DNA of 9,952 bases from Parvularculaceae bacterium (GTDB lineage Bacteria > Pseudomonadota > Alphaproteobacteria > Caulobacterales > Parvularculaceae), in NCBI GenBank assembly GCA_013389125.1, contig JACADX010000392.1, positions 1 through 9,952 on the forward strand, given 5' to 3'. Under the pieces are notes generated by a model. That model saw nothing but the letters and a program-made list of their open reading frames with translations, ran no database searches and was not told the DNA's origin. Made by a program: the position numbers and the translations under genes. This document shows, piece after piece, positions 1 through 7,046 of this stretch. Within the stretch, counting starts at the first letter, position 1, and the number at the start of each line of letters is the position of its first letter.

Positions 1-46
1 CCTCTGCTCCCAAAGCAGATGCGCTACCAGACTGCGCTACGCTCCG
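1..46 (-). tRNA. tRNA-Pro (UGG), 5' part, cut by window edge
   Basis: Read on the minus strand, position 46 begins CGGAGCG (acceptor 5' strand), followed by a D arm with the usual GTAGCGCAG and TGGTAGCGC, then a five-pair anticodon stem TCTGC/GCAGA around the loop TTTGGGA. The anticodon is TGG, which reads proline codons. The first base C is typical of bacterial tRNA-Pro. The variable loop, T arm and 3' end lie outside the window. It lies downstream of, and on the same strand as, the DUF192 gene. Confidence 0.95.
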
Positions 47-67
47 CCCGCCGGCCACGGGCCATGC

Positions 68-96
68 CTATTGGACAATGGCGGCCCGGCTGTAAA
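68..96 (-). promoter_or_regulatory. Candidate promoter for tRNA-Pro
   Basis: On the minus strand TTTACA (96-91) is followed after 17 bases by CAATAG (73-68), placing a start roughly 15 bases before the tRNA. The -35 box is a fair match and the -10 box is poor. It overlaps the stop codon region of the DUF192 gene. This rests only on box similarity and spacing. Confidence 0.25.
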
Positions 97-98
97 GC

Positions 99-572
99 TT
101 ATTGATCGCCGAAGATCGGGTGGCGGACGTAATCGCCTTCCTTGACGCCGAGGGCCGCGAGGCGGCCGGCGTTGACTTCAAGGACGGCGGCGACCGGCTC
201 GCCGGAGGTGATCGAGGCGAGCGACATCGGCGTCGTGTCAGCCGCGATTCGTGCGATGCGACCGTCGGCGGCGATGAACGCCATGTCGAGCGGAATTAGC
301 GTGTTCTTCATCCACATCGAATGCTCGGAAATGTCATGGCGGAAGTCAAAAAGCATGCCGGCGTTCTCGGGCATCGATGTCCGGTGCATAAGGCCGATGC
401 GCCGCTCCTCGTCGGTGTCGGCGATCTCGACGAGAAATTCGTGGGCGCCGGTTGCGGACTTGATCGTCAACGTCTCGGCCGACGCGCCGCCTGGTTTTCC
501 CGGCGCGCACGAAGCCGCCGATCCGAAGAGCGCGAAGAGGGCAAGGAGGATGAAACGCCGCGCGACCGCCAC
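99..572 (-). CDS. Exported DUF192-family protein
   Basis: A 157-residue protein of the DUF192 family, a small exported domain of unknown biochemical role found widely in bacteria and archaea. The first ~22 residues (MAVARRF, then a run of Leu/Ala/Phe) form a signal sequence. The stretch AASC could be a poor lipobox at Cys22, so it is either a lipoprotein or an ordinary secreted protein. Family hallmarks are visible: ERRIGLMHR (56-64), MPENAGMLFDF (67-77), MWMKNTLIPLDM (86-97) and a C-terminal part with VLEVNAG. The start is GTG at 572, with TAGGA eight bases upstream; that sequence includes the stop codon of the cold shock gene, so the two genes are 10 nt apart and probably co-transcribed and translationally coupled. 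Domain assignment is firm; function is unknown. Confidence 0.88.
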   Translation of the reverse strand: MAVARRFILLALFALFGSAASCAPGKPGGASAETLTIKSATGAHEFLVEIADTDEERRIGLMHRTSMPENAGMLFDFRHDISEHSMWMKNTLIPLDMAFIAADGRIARIAADTTPMSLASITSGEPVAAVLEVNAGRLAALGVKEGDYVRHPIFGDQ

Positions 573-582
573 TGACGCGTTC

Positions 583-1137
583 CTAGTTCTCCGGATCCGG
601 ACGAATCTCGATGGCGAGAAGCCCCTTCGATCCGGACGCGAAAGACACCTGCACGCGCTGGCCCTGGATGACCTCGCCCATGCCGCACTTTCGCAGCGTC
701 TCCATATGCAGGAAGATATCTTCCGTGCCGTCGCCGCGCGTCAGAAACCCGTATCCCTTGGCGCGATTGAACCACTTGACGCTGGCGCGCTTGTAATCGC
801 CGGCCGGCGTCTGGCTCATCATCGACGGCGGCGGCGTCAGCGGCGTCGCCGTGCTGTCGTCGATGTTGATGATCTTGAGCGCCTGCAGGCCCTTGCTTCG
901 TCGAACAGCTTCGCAAACGACGGTTGCGCCCTCGCGCGCCGTCGAGCGGCCGACTTCGCGCAGGCAGGATGAATGAATGAGGACGTCCCCGCCGCCATTG
1001 CTGGCGATCAGGAAGCCGTATCCTTTCGTCGGGTCGAACCACTTCACGACGCCTTCAATCGTGAAGGTTTCCTCCTGTCCGACCGGCGACTTGGCGCTGA
1101 GCGCGCCCCCAGAAGTCTCCGCCATAGAAGCCGTCAT
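583..1137 (-). CDS. Cold shock protein with two CSD domains
   Basis: A 184-residue protein with two complete cold shock domains, which bind single-stranded RNA or DNA in the cytoplasm and act as RNA chaperones. Domain 1 spans about residues 27-92, with VKWFDPTKGYGFL holding the RNP1-like motif and DVLIHSS the RNP2-like motif. Domain 2 spans about 117-180, with VKWFNRAKGYGFL and DIFLHME. A Ser/Thr/Pro-rich linker joins them. Single-domain CspA proteins are about 70 residues, so this is the double-domain type common in Hyphomicrobiales. The N-terminal ~25 residues are low in conserved features. The start is either ATG at 1137 or ATG at 1125; neither has a well-placed Shine-Dalgarno sequence, so this is unsettled. 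The DUF192 gene follows directly. It need not be cold-inducible; many family members act in growth or stress. Confidence 0.93.
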   Translation of the reverse strand: MTASMAETSGGALSAKSPVGQEETFTIEGVVKWFDPTKGYGFLIASNGGGDVLIHSSCLREVGRSTAREGATVVCEAVRRSKGLQALKIINIDDSTATPLTPPPSMMSQTPAGDYKRASVKWFNRAKGYGFLTRGDGTEDIFLHMETLRKCGMGEVIQGQRVQVSFASGSKGLLAIEIRPDPEN

Positions 1138-1207
1138 CCCCGTCAGTTCCGTCGAGCGCCGGCTCAGATGCCGTCCGATAGGTCACGCCTGAATCGCCCG
1201 ACGCACT

Positions 1208-1236
1208 CTAATCGACTGACTCGCCTGCTTTTTCAA
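1208..1236 (-). promoter_or_regulatory. Candidate promoter of the csp-DUF192 operon
   Basis: On the minus strand TTGAAA (1236-1231) and GATTAG (1213-1208) are separated by 17 bases, a reasonable sigma-70-type arrangement with five of six matches in the -35 box and three of six in the -10 box. The predicted start lies near 1201, which would give a leader of about 64 bases. The remainder of the 1138-1368 gap shows no gene. Based only on motif and spacing. Confidence 0.35.
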
Positions 1237-1368
1237 AGCCTCGGCCGGGCCACTCTACGCAGTTGTAACCTGAACGCCATTTACACCTAATTGGCGAGCC
1301 GCACCCGCCTCATCAATGCCGCCGGCAAATCTTGCTTGCCGAAGGCTGAAAGTCCCAATCCTAAGCCC

Positions 1369-1824
1369 TTAAACCGATCCCTGCGCTTCGTAGTCCGAGA
1401 GGAATTTCGAGATCAGCAGCAAGAACACCTCGAAGTCGGACTCGATGTTCTGCATCGTGACCCCGCCATTGGCATTCCTGTCCATCTGCAGCGCGACATC
1501 GCCGTCGCGATCGACATAAGCGCGCCCGAACTTCACTTCGCTATTGAATTTGCTGAGGAATTTGTGGCCGCCGTCGCCGAGTCGGACATCATTGAGATAC
1601 GTGATGTAGGAGACGTCCGCATCGGCGCCGTCAACGCCGACCAGCACCACGTGCTCGCCGACCACGACTGCCAGCATATTCGGCTTGAAGTCCTGGACGG
1701 AATACCCTTTGGAAGCGAGCGACGATGCGATCTGCGACTTGTTAACGCCAGCCGCCAGCGCGCCGCCCAAAGGCGCGACCGCAAACGCCGCGGCAAGCGC
1801 CGCACTCATCCATTTTCTCGTCAC
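1369..1824 (-). CDS. Secreted YbjN-domain protein
   Basis: A 151-residue protein with a signal peptide and a YbjN-like domain (the fold resembles type III secretion chaperones; E. coli YbjN is linked to stress and motility phenotypes, but its biochemical role is not settled). The N-terminus TRKWMSAALAAAF ends in a cleavable ALAAG region near residue 25. The body holds the pattern typical of the family: a strand-rich middle with VKFGRAYVDRDGDVALQMD, then an acidic and hydrophobic helix (FEVFLLLISKFLSDYEA) at the C-terminus. An upstream GTG at 1842 is in frame, but the GTG at 1824 has GGAGGGG six bases before it, so I chose 1824; this also gives a normal signal peptide. It stands alone between the cold shock operon and tRNA-Glu. 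Family call is by overall pattern, not by an invariant motif. Confidence 0.72.
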   Translation of the reverse strand: MTRKWMSAALAAAFAVAPLGGALAAGVNKSQIASSLASKGYSVQDFKPNMLAVVVGEHVVLVGVDGADADVSYITYLNDVRLGDGGHKFLSKFNSEVKFGRAYVDRDGDVALQMDRNANGGVTMQNIESDFEVFLLLISKFLSDYEAQGSV

Positions 1825-1828
1825 GACG

Positions 1829-1835
1829 CCCCTCC
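1829..1835 (-). promoter_or_regulatory. Ribosome binding site that sets the YbjN start
   Basis: The minus-strand sequence GGAGGGG is a near-perfect Shine-Dalgarno site. Measured from GGAGG it lies six bases before the GTG at 1824. The longer reading frame from GTG 1842 would bury this site inside the gene. Confidence 0.75.
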
Positions 1836-1862
1836 ACAGCACTCAGTACCGTTTACGATTGA

Positions 1863-1893
1863 TTAATACATCGGAATTTTGCGAAAAAATCAA
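1863..1893 (-). promoter_or_regulatory. Candidate promoter of the YbjN gene
   Basis: On the minus strand TTGATT (1893-1888) is followed after 19 bases by TATTAA (1868-1863). Both boxes are good, but the spacing is longer than the ideal 17; shifting the -35 box one base gives 18. The stretch is AT-rich in a GC-rich genome, which supports a promoter here. A GTTAAC sequence lies just upstream, near 1905-1910. Confidence 0.35.
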
Positions 1894-1988
1894 TCTGCTG
1901 AATGGTTAACAAGGGATGTCGCGGGGCTTCGCCAGGCTGCGTTTCGCCCGCTCGTTTTCCCCAAGGGCGAGTTTGGGAGGGGCGCGCA

Positions 1989-2063
1989 TGGCAGGCCCTA
2001 GGGGAGTCGAACCCCTCTTTTCAGGTTGAAAACCTGACGTCCTAACCGATAGACGAAGGGCCC
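1989..2063 (-). tRNA. tRNA-Glu (UUC)
   Basis: The minus strand from 2063 to 1989 folds as a complete tRNA. The acceptor stem pairs GGGCCCT with AGGGCCT (first pair G-U), the discriminator base is G and CCA is encoded. The D arm has TCGTCTATCGGTTAGGA. The anticodon stem TCAGG/CCTGA encloses TTTTCAA with anticodon TTC. The T arm is AGGGG-TTCGACT-CCCCT. The initial TTCGTCTA block is typical of bacterial tRNA-Glu. It lies 82 bases downstream of recJ on the same strand. Confidence 0.97.
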
Positions 2064-2098
2064 GCAGCTATAAAGCGCGCGTCAAAAAGCGAGGGCGC

Positions 2099-2128
2099 TG
2101 TATAGGCGAGGATTTGCAAGCGGCGCAA
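2099..2128 (-). promoter_or_regulatory. Candidate promoter of tRNA-Glu
   Basis: On the minus strand TTGCGC (2128-2123) and TATACA (2104-2099) are 18 bases apart. The -10 box matches the consensus well. Transcription would begin near 2092 and leave a leader of roughly 28 bases to be removed by RNase P at position 2063. It lies between the recJ stop and the tRNA. Confidence 0.4.
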
Positions 2129-2145
2129 GGCCCTATGGATCGTCA

Positions 2146-3972
2146 TCAACCGACATCCTCGGCGGCGTCGACGATGTGAAATTGCGCCGCGTCGCCGCCG
2201 CGCCAGTCGTCCGGTTTCACCCGGCCCGCGAGATGCAGGCGGCTCTTCGTCGCGAGAAGATCGCCAAGCGGCTCGCCAATCGCCCTGAAGGCGATCGCGC
2301 GAACGCGCTCTCCAACCGCGCTTGCGAGCTCGCAGGCTAAATGCCCGGTTCCGACGGGCTTTGCGCGTTCGACCCGCATCGAAGCGATCGCAAAGACCGG
2401 CTCAGGATTTTCAGGACCGAAGGGTCCCGCCTGCGCGATCATGCCGGCCATGGCGCCCGAAACGGCGGTCGGCGCGATGAGCGCATCGATGTCCCGGACC
2501 CATGTGAGAAGCGCCCGGTCGACAGCCTCCCGGCAGGCCTCGGTCAGATACGCCGTGAACGCCGGTATCGCCTCCGCGGCGATCGTAAGTCCGGCCGCCA
2601 TCGCGTGGCCGCCGCCGGCGATGAGCAGTCCCTCATCGCGCGCCCGTCGCACCAACGCGCCAATATCGACGCCGGCGATCGATCGCGCCGACCCCTTGCC
2701 GACGCCGTTCTCAATGCCGATGACGAAAGTCGGCCGCTCGTAACGGTCTTTCAGGCGGCCGGCGACAATCCCGATGACCCCCGGGTGCCAGCCCTCGCCC
2801 GCGGCGACGACGACGGGGCCCTCGCCGCCGCGCGATCCGTCGATCACCCTGATCGCCTCGCGCAGCACGGCGCTTTCGACCTCTTGCCGCTCGGCGTTCA
2901 TGACATGAAGCTTCTCGGCGAGCATCGCGCGCCGGGCTGGATCGTCCGTCGTCAGAAGATCGAATGCGAGGCGCGCATGGCCGATGCGGCCGGCGGCGTT
3001 AATCCGCGGCCCCAGCAGAAACCCGAGATCGTAGGACGTCGCGGGCGCCTTGAGGCCGGCGCGCGCGCCGAGCGCCGCAAGACCGGGATTTCCGCCGGCG
3101 TTGAGCGCCCTAAGGCCCTGCGCGGTCAAAAGCCGCGCAACGCCCGTCATCGGCATCACATCGCAGACAAGCCCGAGCGCGGCGAGGTCGAGAAACCGCC
3201 GGACATCGGGCTCTGATCGCGTCGCGAAAAAGCCCGCTGCGCGCAGCGCGCGGTTTACGGCGACAACCGTCATGAAGGCGACGCCGGCTGCCGAGAGCGT
3301 CTTGAGGCTCGATCGGTCATCCGGACGGTTCGGATTGACCGTCGCAAAGGCGCCGGCGGGCGGCGGGCCGTCCATCTGGTGGTGATCAAGGACAATGACG
3401 GAAAGACCGTCCTTCGCCGCAGCGCCGATCGCCTCGTGCGCCGCCGCGCCGCAATCAACGGTCATCACAAGGCGCGCGCCGCCGTCTTTCAACGCGCGGA
3501 ACGCCGCGATCGAAGGCCCATAGCCTTCAAGAATGCGGTCCGGCAGGTAGACGTCGAGCGGCGCATCGAGCGCGCTGAAATAGCCTTTGAGGATCGCGGC
3601 GGCGCAGGTTCCGTCAACGTCATAATCGCCGAAGACGCCGCAGCGCTCGCCATTGATGATCGCCTGACCGATGCGCGCTGCGGCGACGTCCATGTCGGCA
3701 AGGACCGAAGGATCCGGAAGTCCTTTGCGAAGGCTCGGATTTAGGTAATCGCGCGCCTCGCCGGCTTTCACCCCGCGGGCCGCGAGGAGTCGCGCCAGCA
3801 GCGGCGCACAGCCGGTTTCTTCGGCGATTGCGGCGGCTGTCGTCGCCGAATAGCCGCGCAGGACCCATCGACGTCCCGAAACAGGCCGGCCCATCGCGGG
3901 AAGCGCCAGATCCGCGAAGGACGCGTCGACCGGCGGCGCCGCGGCGCCAATGCGCATTAAGGGTTCGGACAT
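2146..3972 (-). CDS. recJ: Single-stranded-DNA-specific exonuclease RecJ
   Basis: A 608-residue RecJ, the 5'-3' exonuclease on single-stranded DNA used in RecF-pathway recombination, mismatch repair and base excision repair. It belongs to the DHH phosphoesterase family and uses Mn/Mg. Visible motifs are GVFGDYDVDGT (about 111-121, Asp115, Asp117 and Asp119 as metal ligands), VDCG (172), VLDHHQMD with the DHH signature (195-197), PRINAAGRIGHA near 321-332, GWHPGVIGIVAGR near 393-405, and the DHHA1 glycine motif GGGHAMAAGLT near 452-462. A C-terminal OB-like part follows, with FGPENPEPVF. Length agrees with alphaproteobacterial RecJ. The start at ATG 3972 has AAGGG eight bases upstream. The 148-bp gap to the divergent OmpA-type gene must hold its promoter; no convincing boxes were identified. 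Confidence 0.97.
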   Translation of the reverse strand: MSEPLMRIGAAAPPVDASFADLALPAMGRPVSGRRWVLRGYSATTAAAIAEETGCAPLLARLLAARGVKAGEARDYLNPSLRKGLPDPSVLADMDVAAARIGQAIINGERCGVFGDYDVDGTCAAAILKGYFSALDAPLDVYLPDRILEGYGPSIAAFRALKDGGARLVMTVDCGAAAHEAIGAAAKDGLSVIVLDHHQMDGPPPAGAFATVNPNRPDDRSSLKTLSAAGVAFMTVVAVNRALRAAGFFATRSEPDVRRFLDLAALGLVCDVMPMTGVARLLTAQGLRALNAGGNPGLAALGARAGLKAPATSYDLGFLLGPRINAAGRIGHARLAFDLLTTDDPARRAMLAEKLHVMNAERQEVESAVLREAIRVIDGSRGGEGPVVVAAGEGWHPGVIGIVAGRLKDRYERPTFVIGIENGVGKGSARSIAGVDIGALVRRARDEGLLIAGGGHAMAAGLTIAAEAIPAFTAYLTEACREAVDRALLTWVRDIDALIAPTAVSGAMAGMIAQAGPFGPENPEPVFAIASMRVERAKPVGTGHLACELASAVGERVRAIAFRAIGEPLGDLLATKSRLHLAGRVKPDDWRGGDAAQFHIVDAAEDVG

Positions 3973-4120
3973 GCAGGAGGCCCTTGGTCAAAAATCGTGT
4001 CGACCGATTCGCATGGCGTCTTCGTCTGACGCAACCCGCTGGAGAAAGGGCGAGCGTCCTCCGCGACGATTGGGGAGATTCAACCGCCGCAGGCTTGGCG
4101 CTTGAATTGCAGGTAAGGAT

Positions 4121-5272
4121 TTGATCGCATCTTCGCGCTTGACGAGACGGTTAAGGGTAGTGGCGGGCTCAGTCTTCGTAAGGGCGTCCATCAGCGCAAT
4201 TGGCTTTACGCTTTTTAGCGCCGTCTGCGTGTTCGGACCATTCGGCGCCCCGAAAATCGAGGAAAAACTCGCGGCCGCGGCGAGGTCCGGCCTTCGGAGC
4301 GTCGGCGAGGCTTGGGCGATCGCCGATCCTGACGGACAGGTGATCCGGCTTTCCGGTATCGCGCCGGACGAAGCCGCTCGGAGGCGGGCGATCGAGGCGT
4401 CGCTCAAGGCGGTCGGGCCCGGAGGCCGCGCGCTCGGCGGCGTCACGCGCGTCGACTCCAGCGGCGTCGTCATTGCGCGCGCGCCGAAGTTCGTCGCGCT
4501 TGACGATTTCCAATTCGAAGCCGCGTTTCGCGACGGCGTCCTTTCGCTCGCCGGGATGACGCCGAGCGATGATGCGCGGCGAGCGGTTGTCGCCGCGTTC
4601 GCGGGCGACGAGCCGCCTTCGCTTGATGACAAGTCGAAGACCGCTCCCTTGGCGGAAGAAGCGGCGTGGGTCGCCACGATGGACGCCGTTCTTCGCGCCC
4701 TGTCGATGCTTGACGTCGGCGAGGTGCGCCAGTCCGGCGCCGCCATCGCAATTTCAGGGTCGGCGAAGGATGCGGCGGCCGCCGAAGCGGCCGAGAGCGT
4801 CATCGCCGGCGCGCAGGGCGCCTTCACAATCGACGCCCGATTGTCGACCTCCGAGACGGGCGCCCCGCGCGATATTCCGGCGACGGACGACGTCAAGGCC
4901 TGCCAGGACGCCATCAATCGCGCGCGGAACAGCCGTCGGCTCGAGTTCCGCCAGAACAGCGCGCTCCTTGGCGCCGAGGACCGCGCGTTCCTCGAGGCCT
5001 TCGCGCGCGAGACCGCCCCTTGCGCCGGTCAGACGATCATCGTCGAGGGGCACACGGATTGGGACGGCGCACGGGAGGCGAATCTGGCGCTGAGCGCGCG
5101 GCGCGCCGAGGCCGTCAAAGCCTATCTCGTCGCTATCGGAAGCGGGGCGGCCCTGGAGATTCGCGCCTTCGGCGAAACCCGCCCCGTCGCGTCGAACCGA
5201 ACGGTCGCCGGCCGCGCGCGCAATCGCCGGATCGACTTCGTCCTCGCAGGCAATGATCAGGAATCGGATTAG
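4121..5272 (+). CDS. Membrane-anchored OmpA-family protein with BON-like repeats
   Basis: A protein of up to 383 residues. An N-terminal arginine-rich segment precedes one hydrophobic span (about 23-41), so it is probably anchored in the inner membrane or carries an uncleaved signal. Residues ~45-250 hold two or more BON-like modules of the type PDGQVIRLSGIAPDEAARR and DGVLSLAGMTPSDDARR. The C-terminal OmpA-like domain (~265-378) has VEGHTDWDG with Asp313, then LSARRAEAVKAYL, FGETRPVASN, and NRRIDFVL with Arg370; these Asp and Arg positions bind diaminopimelate in peptidoglycan in known OmpA domains. BON plus OmpA also occurs in mycobacterial ArfA. The start is uncertain: TTG 4121 follows AAGGA by only one base (AGG at 4111 is better spaced); in-frame alternatives are TTG 4139 and GTG 4160. 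The next gene begins nine bases after its stop. Confidence 0.85.
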   Translation: MIASSRLTRRLRVVAGSVFVRASISAIGFTLFSAVCVFGPFGAPKIEEKLAAAARSGLRSVGEAWAIADPDGQVIRLSGIAPDEAARRRAIEASLKAVGPGGRALGGVTRVDSSGVVIARAPKFVALDDFQFEAAFRDGVLSLAGMTPSDDARRAVVAAFAGDEPPSLDDKSKTAPLAEEAAWVATMDAVLRALSMLDVGEVRQSGAAIAISGSAKDAAAAEAAESVIAGAQGAFTIDARLSTSETGAPRDIPATDDVKACQDAINRARNSRRLEFRQNSALLGAEDRAFLEAFARETAPCAGQTIIVEGHTDWDGAREANLALSARRAEAVKAYLVAIGSGAALEIRAFGETRPVASNRTVAGRARNRRIDFVLAGNDQESD

Positions 5273-5281
5273 CGCCAAGCG

Positions 5282-5665
5282 ATGCTCTGGCTTGTCACGC
5301 AGATGTGGCTGTTTCTGCTTCTCGCCTTTCTTCTCGGCGCGGCGGCGGGCGTTTGGGTCTGGAGCGCAAGGCGCCGGAAAACAGCGACAGCGCTCGACAA
5401 GGATGGCGCGCTCGATGACGCGAGCGCTCAGGCGGCGGCGCCGCCGACGCTTCTTGAAAGGCCCGATGGGCGCCGGGACGACCTGACGCAGATCATCGGC
5501 ATCGACGGCGCGACGGAGCAGAAGCTGAACGCGCTCGGCGTCTTTCACTTGCGCCAAATCGCGGCGTGGGACGAAGCGGCTGCGCGTTGGGTCGAATTCC
5601 GGCTCAATGAGCCAGGCCGCGTCGCCCGCGAGCGGTGGACCGAACAGGCCGATAGCTTGCGCTGA
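5282..5665 (+). CDS. Membrane-anchored helix-hairpin-helix domain protein
   Basis: A 127-residue protein. Residues 3-27 are a transmembrane helix (WLFLLLAFLLGAAAGVWVW) followed by a basic stop-transfer patch SARRRK, so the rest likely faces the cytoplasm. A low-complexity Ala/Asp/Pro linker (about 34-62) leads to a C-terminal helix-hairpin-helix-like domain of ~60 residues. It has DDLTQIIGIDGATEQKLNAL, then FHLRQIAAWDE and PGRVARERWTEQA. This matches the pattern known from proteins annotated as 'flap endonuclease-1-like 5' DNA nuclease' domains and from tails of some NADH dehydrogenase subunit E and ribosomal proteins; no nuclease activity can be claimed from it. It starts nine bases after the OmpA-type gene with no clear ribosome binding site, suggesting translational coupling and a shared operon. 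Real function unknown. Confidence 0.8.
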   Translation: MLWLVTQMWLFLLLAFLLGAAAGVWVWSARRRKTATALDKDGALDDASAQAAAPPTLLERPDGRRDDLTQIIGIDGATEQKLNALGVFHLRQIAAWDEAAARWVEFRLNEPGRVARERWTEQADSLR

Positions 5666-5681
5666 CCGTCCCGCCGGCGTT

Positions 5682-5710
5682 TTGACAGGCCAAGGGCTCC
5701 GGCGTAGTCG
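5682..5710 (+). promoter_or_regulatory. Possible promoter upstream of purB
   Basis: A perfect TTGACA (5682-5687) is followed after exactly 17 bases by TAGTCG (5705-5710). The -10 box is weak. The predicted start near 5717 would fall at the ribosome binding site, leaving a very short leader, so this may be chance and purB may be read from upstream. Confidence 0.25.
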
Positions 5711-5717
5711 GCGTCTT

Positions 5718-5723
5718 GAGGAG
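5718..5723 (+). promoter_or_regulatory. Ribosome binding site that sets the purB start
   Basis: GAGGAG lies seven bases before ATG 5731. An in-frame TTG at 5716 would place this site inside the coding region, so the ATG is preferred. Confidence 0.75.
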
Positions 5724-5730
5724 CTCCATC

Positions 5731-7035
5731 ATGATTCCACGCTACGCCCGCGACGAAATGACGGCGATCTGGTCGCCCGAATCCCGCTTCCGGATCTGGT
5801 TTGAAATCGAAGCGCACGCCGCGGACAAGATGGCGGCGCTCGGCGTCATTCCGAAAGAGGCCGCCTCCAAAGTCTGGGAAAAAGGCCGCAACGCCAGGTT
5901 CGACGTCGACCGCATCGACGCGATCGAGCGCGAAGTCAAACACGACGTCATCGCGTTTCTCACTCACCTCGCCGAGATTGTCGGGCCGGAGGCGCGGTAT
6001 GTTCATCAGGGCATGACGTCGTCCGACATCCTCGACACCTGCCTTTCGGTCCAGCTTGCGCGCGCGTCGGACATTCTCATCAATGACGTCGATCGCGTGC
6101 TCGCCGCGCTGAAAAAACGCGCGTTCGAACACAAGATGACGCTGACCATCGGGCGCAGCCACGGCATTCACGCCGAACCGACGACGTTCGGCGTAAAGCT
6201 CGCGGGCTATCACGCGGAGTTTGCCCGGGCGCGGCGCAGGCTCGTTGCGGCGCGCGAGGAGATCGCCGTCTGCGCCATTTCGGGGGCGGTCGGCACCTTC
6301 GCCAATGTCGACCCGTCGGTCGAAGCGCATGTCGCCGAGAAAATGGGCCTTGCGATCGAGCCCGTCTCGACGCAAATCATTCCGCGCGACCGCCACGCGG
6401 CCTATTTCGCCGCCCTCGGCGTCGTCGCCTCGTCAGTCGAGCGCCTCGCGACCGAGATCCGCCACCTGCAGCGCACGGAAGTTCTCGAAGCGGAAGAATA
6501 TTTTTCGCCCGGCCAGAAAGGGTCGTCGGCGATGCCGCACAAGCGCAATCCCGTGCTGACGGAAAACCTCACCGGCCTCGCGCGCCTCGTCCGCATGTGC
6601 GTCGTCCCAGCGATGGAGAATGTCGCGCTCTGGCACGAACGCGACATCTCGCATTCGTCGGTCGAGCGCGGCATCGCGCCCGACGCGACGATCCACCTCG
6701 ACTTTGCGCTGAACCGTCTCGCCGGAGTCATTGAAAATCTTATCATTTATCCGGAACGGATGCGCGAGAACCTGAACCGGCTCGGCGGGCTCGTCCACTC
6801 CCAGCGCGTCCTGCTCGCGCTGACCCAGGCGGGCGTCTCGCGCGAGGACGCCTACCGGCTCGTGCAGCGAAACGCGATGCCGGCCTGGCGCGGCGAGGGA
6901 ACATTCCTCGACAATCTGAAGAATGACAAAGAGATCGCCGCGCGCCTCGCCGCCGCGGATCTCGAAGCGCTCTTCGACGACGCCTATCACGTGAGGCATG
7001 TTGACACGATTTTCCGACGCGTCTTCGGCGGCTGA
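5731..7035 (+). CDS. purB: Adenylosuccinate lyase
   Basis: A 434-residue adenylosuccinate lyase, a cytoplasmic homotetramer of the fumarase/aspartase superfamily. It releases fumarate from SAICAR and from adenylosuccinate, acting twice in purine synthesis. The N-terminus MIPRYARDEMTAIWSPE is typical of the bacterial family. Conserved blocks are HQGMTSSDILDT (92-103), GRSHGIHAEPTTFG (141-154, containing the likely general-acid His144), SGAVGTFAN, and the superfamily signature GSSAMPHKRNPV (264-275), whose flexible loop carries the catalytic Ser266. WHERDISHSSVER follows. The length is normal and no key residue is missing. ATG 5731 is chosen because GAGGAG lies seven bases upstream. It is 65 bases downstream of the helix-hairpin-helix gene and 11 bases ahead of the channel gene, so it may sit within a mixed operon. 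Confidence 0.98.
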   Translation: MIPRYARDEMTAIWSPESRFRIWFEIEAHAADKMAALGVIPKEAASKVWEKGRNARFDVDRIDAIEREVKHDVIAFLTHLAEIVGPEARYVHQGMTSSDILDTCLSVQLARASDILINDVDRVLAALKKRAFEHKMTLTIGRSHGIHAEPTTFGVKLAGYHAEFARARRRLVAAREEIAVCAISGAVGTFANVDPSVEAHVAEKMGLAIEPVSTQIIPRDRHAAYFAALGVVASSVERLATEIRHLQRTEVLEAEEYFSPGQKGSSAMPHKRNPVLTENLTGLARLVRMCVVPAMENVALWHERDISHSSVERGIAPDATIHLDFALNRLAGVIENLIIYPERMRENLNRLGGLVHSQRVLLALTQAGVSREDAYRLVQRNAMPAWRGEGTFLDNLKNDKEIAARLAAADLEALFDDAYHVRHVDTIFRRVFGG

Positions 7036-7046
7036 GCGGATCCCGC

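Noticed and set aside
142..972. Plus-strand open frame of 276 codons opposite the DUF192 and cold shock genes
   Set aside because: Shadow of two clear minus-strand genes; no family pattern.
1944..1970. Inverted repeat TCGCCC / GGGCGA downstream of tRNA-Glu
   Set aside because: Six pairs with a 15-base loop and no T-run on the minus strand; too weak to call a terminator.
2341..3216. Plus-strand open frame of 291 codons opposite recJ
   Set aside because: Arg/Asp-rich low-complexity translation in the shadow of conserved RecJ motifs.
3988..4917. Minus-strand open frame of 309 codons opposite the OmpA-type gene
   Set aside because: Its translation is Ala/Ser-rich without any family pattern, and the opposite strand has clear OmpA and BON features. 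Long antisense frames are expected in GC-rich DNA.
4754..5557. Minus-strand open frame of 267 codons across the OmpA/helix-hairpin-helix junction
   Set aside because: Spans two real genes on the other strand and is rich in Arg/Asp with no motif.
5545..6396. Minus-strand open frame of 283 codons opposite purB
   Set aside because: Overlaps strongly conserved purB motifs and shows no domain of its own.
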